A stretch of DNA of 64,000 bases from Diadema setosum (Eukaryota > Echinodermata > Echinoidea > Diadematoida > Diadematidae), in assembly GCA_033980235.1 (NCBI GenBank), contig CM067067.1, forward strand, positions 15,062,401-15,126,400, given 5' to 3'. Of this stretch, positions 61,556-64,000 are shown piece after piece. Below the pieces are notes generated by a model. The model was not told the origin of the DNA and did not search any database. It saw only the letters and a program-made list of their open reading frames with translations. Numbering within the stretch: the first letter of the stretch is position 1; each line of letters starts with the position of its first letter. Both the position numbers and the translations under genes were made by a program.

Positions 61556-61805
61556 CGGTTACAGTTCGTTATTCCGCAGGTTCTTCAGTCCGAAGATTCG
61601 TTATTCCGAAGGTTCGTTCATCCAAAAAAGAAATAAAGCTCGTTATTCCCAAGGTTCGTTACGGACCCTTTTTCATTTTCGGATGAACGAACCTTCGGAA
61701 CAACAAACCCTATTTAATTTTCAGAGTAACGAACCTTCGGAATATCGAACCCTATTTAATTTTCGGATCAACGAACCTTCGGAACTAGGAACCTTCGGAA
61801 TAAAG
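61556..61805. repeat. TTCGTTATTCCGAAGG array, copy 1
   Basis: About 250 bp of degenerate 16 to 20 bp units TTCGTTATTCCGAAGG on the left half and their inverse (CGAACCTTCGGAATAA) on the right half, meeting near GGACCCTTTTTCATTTTC. Just upstream of exon A1. Confidence 0.8.
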
Positions 61806-62424
61806 AAGCCCTACTATCATCATTACCAAATGCCTTTTTTGTACACCTTGTGTGTGTGTGTGTGAAAAGTGAACATTGTCATGAATTGTGGGCAAAACCC
61901 CCTGTCCAAGGATGAACGCACTATTTAGTATTCCAACCTCAGATCTTCTTTTTACAAATTCATAGCCTTGTTAACTCTAGGAAGACGGTAGTCTATGATC
62001 TTATTTTAATGATAATAAATGAAAATGATAATATGGAAAATCTACATTGCGCTTATGACTAAAATGACGATTATGCATGATAGTTTGTTTTATGAGCTAA
62101 GCTGTAGATGATGACCTGACATCCATGTGTGTATAGCCGGTTTGGGTTTAGGCGACATCAGGTAAGTTAAGGAGGAAATCCACCCCAAAAATAAGTAAAT
62201 TCCAAAAGACATAGAAAAATATCCCTACAGAACGTTCCAAAATGACAAAAAAAAAAAAAAAAAAATTGGTTAAGAAATAAGAAAGATATAACATCTTAAA
62301 ATTTCACATTTTTTTTTCCGGAAAACATTTTTTGACCAGTCCTTATGAATACTCAAATGAACGAGTTGATGATGTCATGCTCTCACAGTTTTTCATGTAT
62401 TCAGAAAAAAATAGGTAGCCTCCA

Positions 62425-62850
62425 GGGGTTACAGTTCGTTATTCCGAAGGTTCGTTATTCCGAAGGTTCTTTAGTCCGAAGGTTCGTTATTCCGAAGATT
62501 CGTTATTCCGCAGATTTGTTAATCCGAAAATGTGATAATGTTTGTTATTCCGAAGGTTCATTAATCCGAAATTGAAATAAGTTTCGTTATTCCGAAGGTT
62601 CGTTAATACGAAAATGAAACAAAGCTCATTATTCTGAAGGTTCGTTACGGACCCTATTTCATTCTTGGATCAATGAACCTTCGGAATAAAGAGCCCTATT
62701 TCATTTTGGGATTAACTAACTTCCGAAATAACGATCCCTGTTTCATTTTTGGATTTACGAACCTTCGGAATAACGAACCTTCAAAATAACGCCACAAATG
62801 TTTGCTTAAACCCCTTTTCACATTCGGATTAAAGAACCTCTCATGGGGGT
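62425..62850. repeat. TTCGTTATTCCGAAGG array, copy 2
   Basis: Second, longer array of the same motif with the same switch in direction at TACGGACCCTATTTCAT. Confidence 0.8.
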
Positions 62851-62859
62851 TTAAGGCAA

Positions 62860-64000
62860 GTTTTGCATCGATACAGCTAAAATATGACATTTTTGTCATT
62901 TCTTTATTATGAAATGAATGAAATAGTCGTGACAGCATGATATCATCAAGGTTCATCACTCTATCGTTCAAAACACTGCCCACCCATCATCCACTCATTT
63001 TAACAGCCTTCACCTTACTAGGTCACATCATGACACCACAAAATATACTCAATCCAATATTTTGGGATATAGCCTGCCGAGCTACTAGCACGAAGAGCTG
63101 GCCTTTATTAAGAGAAATCTCTAATTATCAAGAGCAACATAATAAAAATAATTGCATATATATATGTATATAATTATGTCTTGACATAATTCATATCGAT
63201 ACGCATATCGATCTTCTGACAAGGATCCCGATTTCTTTAGAAATCGATATAACAAGATATAACAGGACTAATTAACGAAATAGCCCGGGGTGAAAAAACC
63301 AGAGATAAAACTTAATAAGCGCAAAACCCTGGAAAAACCCTATGGCTATATGGCTGAGACCAAAGTCGTAAGCATAAACATCAATTTGGTTTGTTTCTAA
63401 TAAATTTATCAATTCGAACGTGCTAGCAATGGAGTGCAAGGCTAGAATGCCTCTTCTTCCTCACCGCTCCCTACACAGGCATCTATCTCCTTTCATATTC
63501 AAATTTCCCTCCACTCGCATGACGGATACAATGCATTCCGTCATGCGTGCCTGAAAACAATTAAGTGTTCGCACTTATACCGTCTAAACAATATTTGCCA
63601 GCTATACTGCGTAACGCAGGCAAATACATTTACTAACGACTTGTCAAGAAGTGTACCGAAAAATTTTGATATTTCAAAATGTCATATCTTTTATATAATG
63701 TCTTATTTCTTATTCGATTTTTGTCATTTTGAGCAGACAAAAGGCAGAGAGAAGTTCTTTTGTCTTCTGTTTCTTGCTGATGTTCTATCACTCTTACTTG
63801 AAAATATAATTTGCTATCTTAAATCACATGTCTTGTTTTGACATTATATTCATCTTCGTCAGCGGTTAAAAAACCAACAACTGATTAATACTCTCATTTA
63901 TAGTACTAGGCCTTATTACAAGGGATTGGAAGTTAAAAGAGTACAGGATACTTGTTGCAGTTGTAATGAAACCCCCGCTGGCAAAAAAAGAAAAGAAAAA
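62860..64000. other. Right end of window, no gene seen
   Basis: Contains a hairpin ATGACGGATACAATGCATTCCGTCAT near 63.52 kb. No minus-strand start exon for Gene I was recognised here. Confidence 0.45.

Overview
This is a 64 kb stretch of an animal nuclear genome, AT-rich, with short exons in long introns, many microsatellites and dense non-autonomous transposons. Its dispersed foldback repeats (for example the one starting AAAGGGAAGGTAAACCC), Helitron-like units, tRNA-derived SINEs and frequent AGGCCTA motifs suggest a marine invertebrate deuterostome, most likely an echinoderm such as a sea urchin. That call rests on general recognition of the repeats, not on a search.

All convincing coding sequence is on the minus strand. 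It forms a tandem, same-direction cluster of paralogous genes of an alpha-helical, TPR-like family. The basic unit is a four-exon cassette, A-B-C-D, whose intron phases are always 1-0-1-2-1, so the cassette is symmetric (class 1-1) and can be duplicated without a frameshift. Gene I (about 61.5 to 46.5 kb; 5' end not found) has two cassettes and then a terminal exon with a coiled coil and a J-like domain with an HPDK motif. Gene II (40.46 to 32.25 kb) starts with MGNTKS, a likely N-myristoylation signal, followed by four class 1-1 linker exons, three of its N-terminal exons carrying an SYxxLxED-type motif, and one cassette. No J exon was found for it. Gene III (17.19 to 12.75 kb) has a basic, Ser/Thr/Pro-rich first exon and one A exon, and runs off the left edge or was cut by repeats. 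Alternatively, the Gene III A exon is the second cassette of Gene II across a 19 kb intron.

The rest is mobile DNA. From 1.9 to 12.4 kb there is an array of about 2 kb Helitron/Helentron-like units, one inverted and three direct, ending in a 9-bp hairpin followed by CTAG. From 13.7 to 15.1 kb are GC-rich tandem repeats. The region 18 to 30 kb holds several foldback elements, including one whose two arms each contain a complete hammerhead ribozyme-like fold in inverted orientation, nested inside another element. The introns of Gene I contain a pogo-like MITE, two SINEs, a LINE 3' end, a GATCCGGGG-rich MITE and a 4 kb inverted-repeat element. No rRNA, functional tRNA, CRISPR or bacterial feature was seen.
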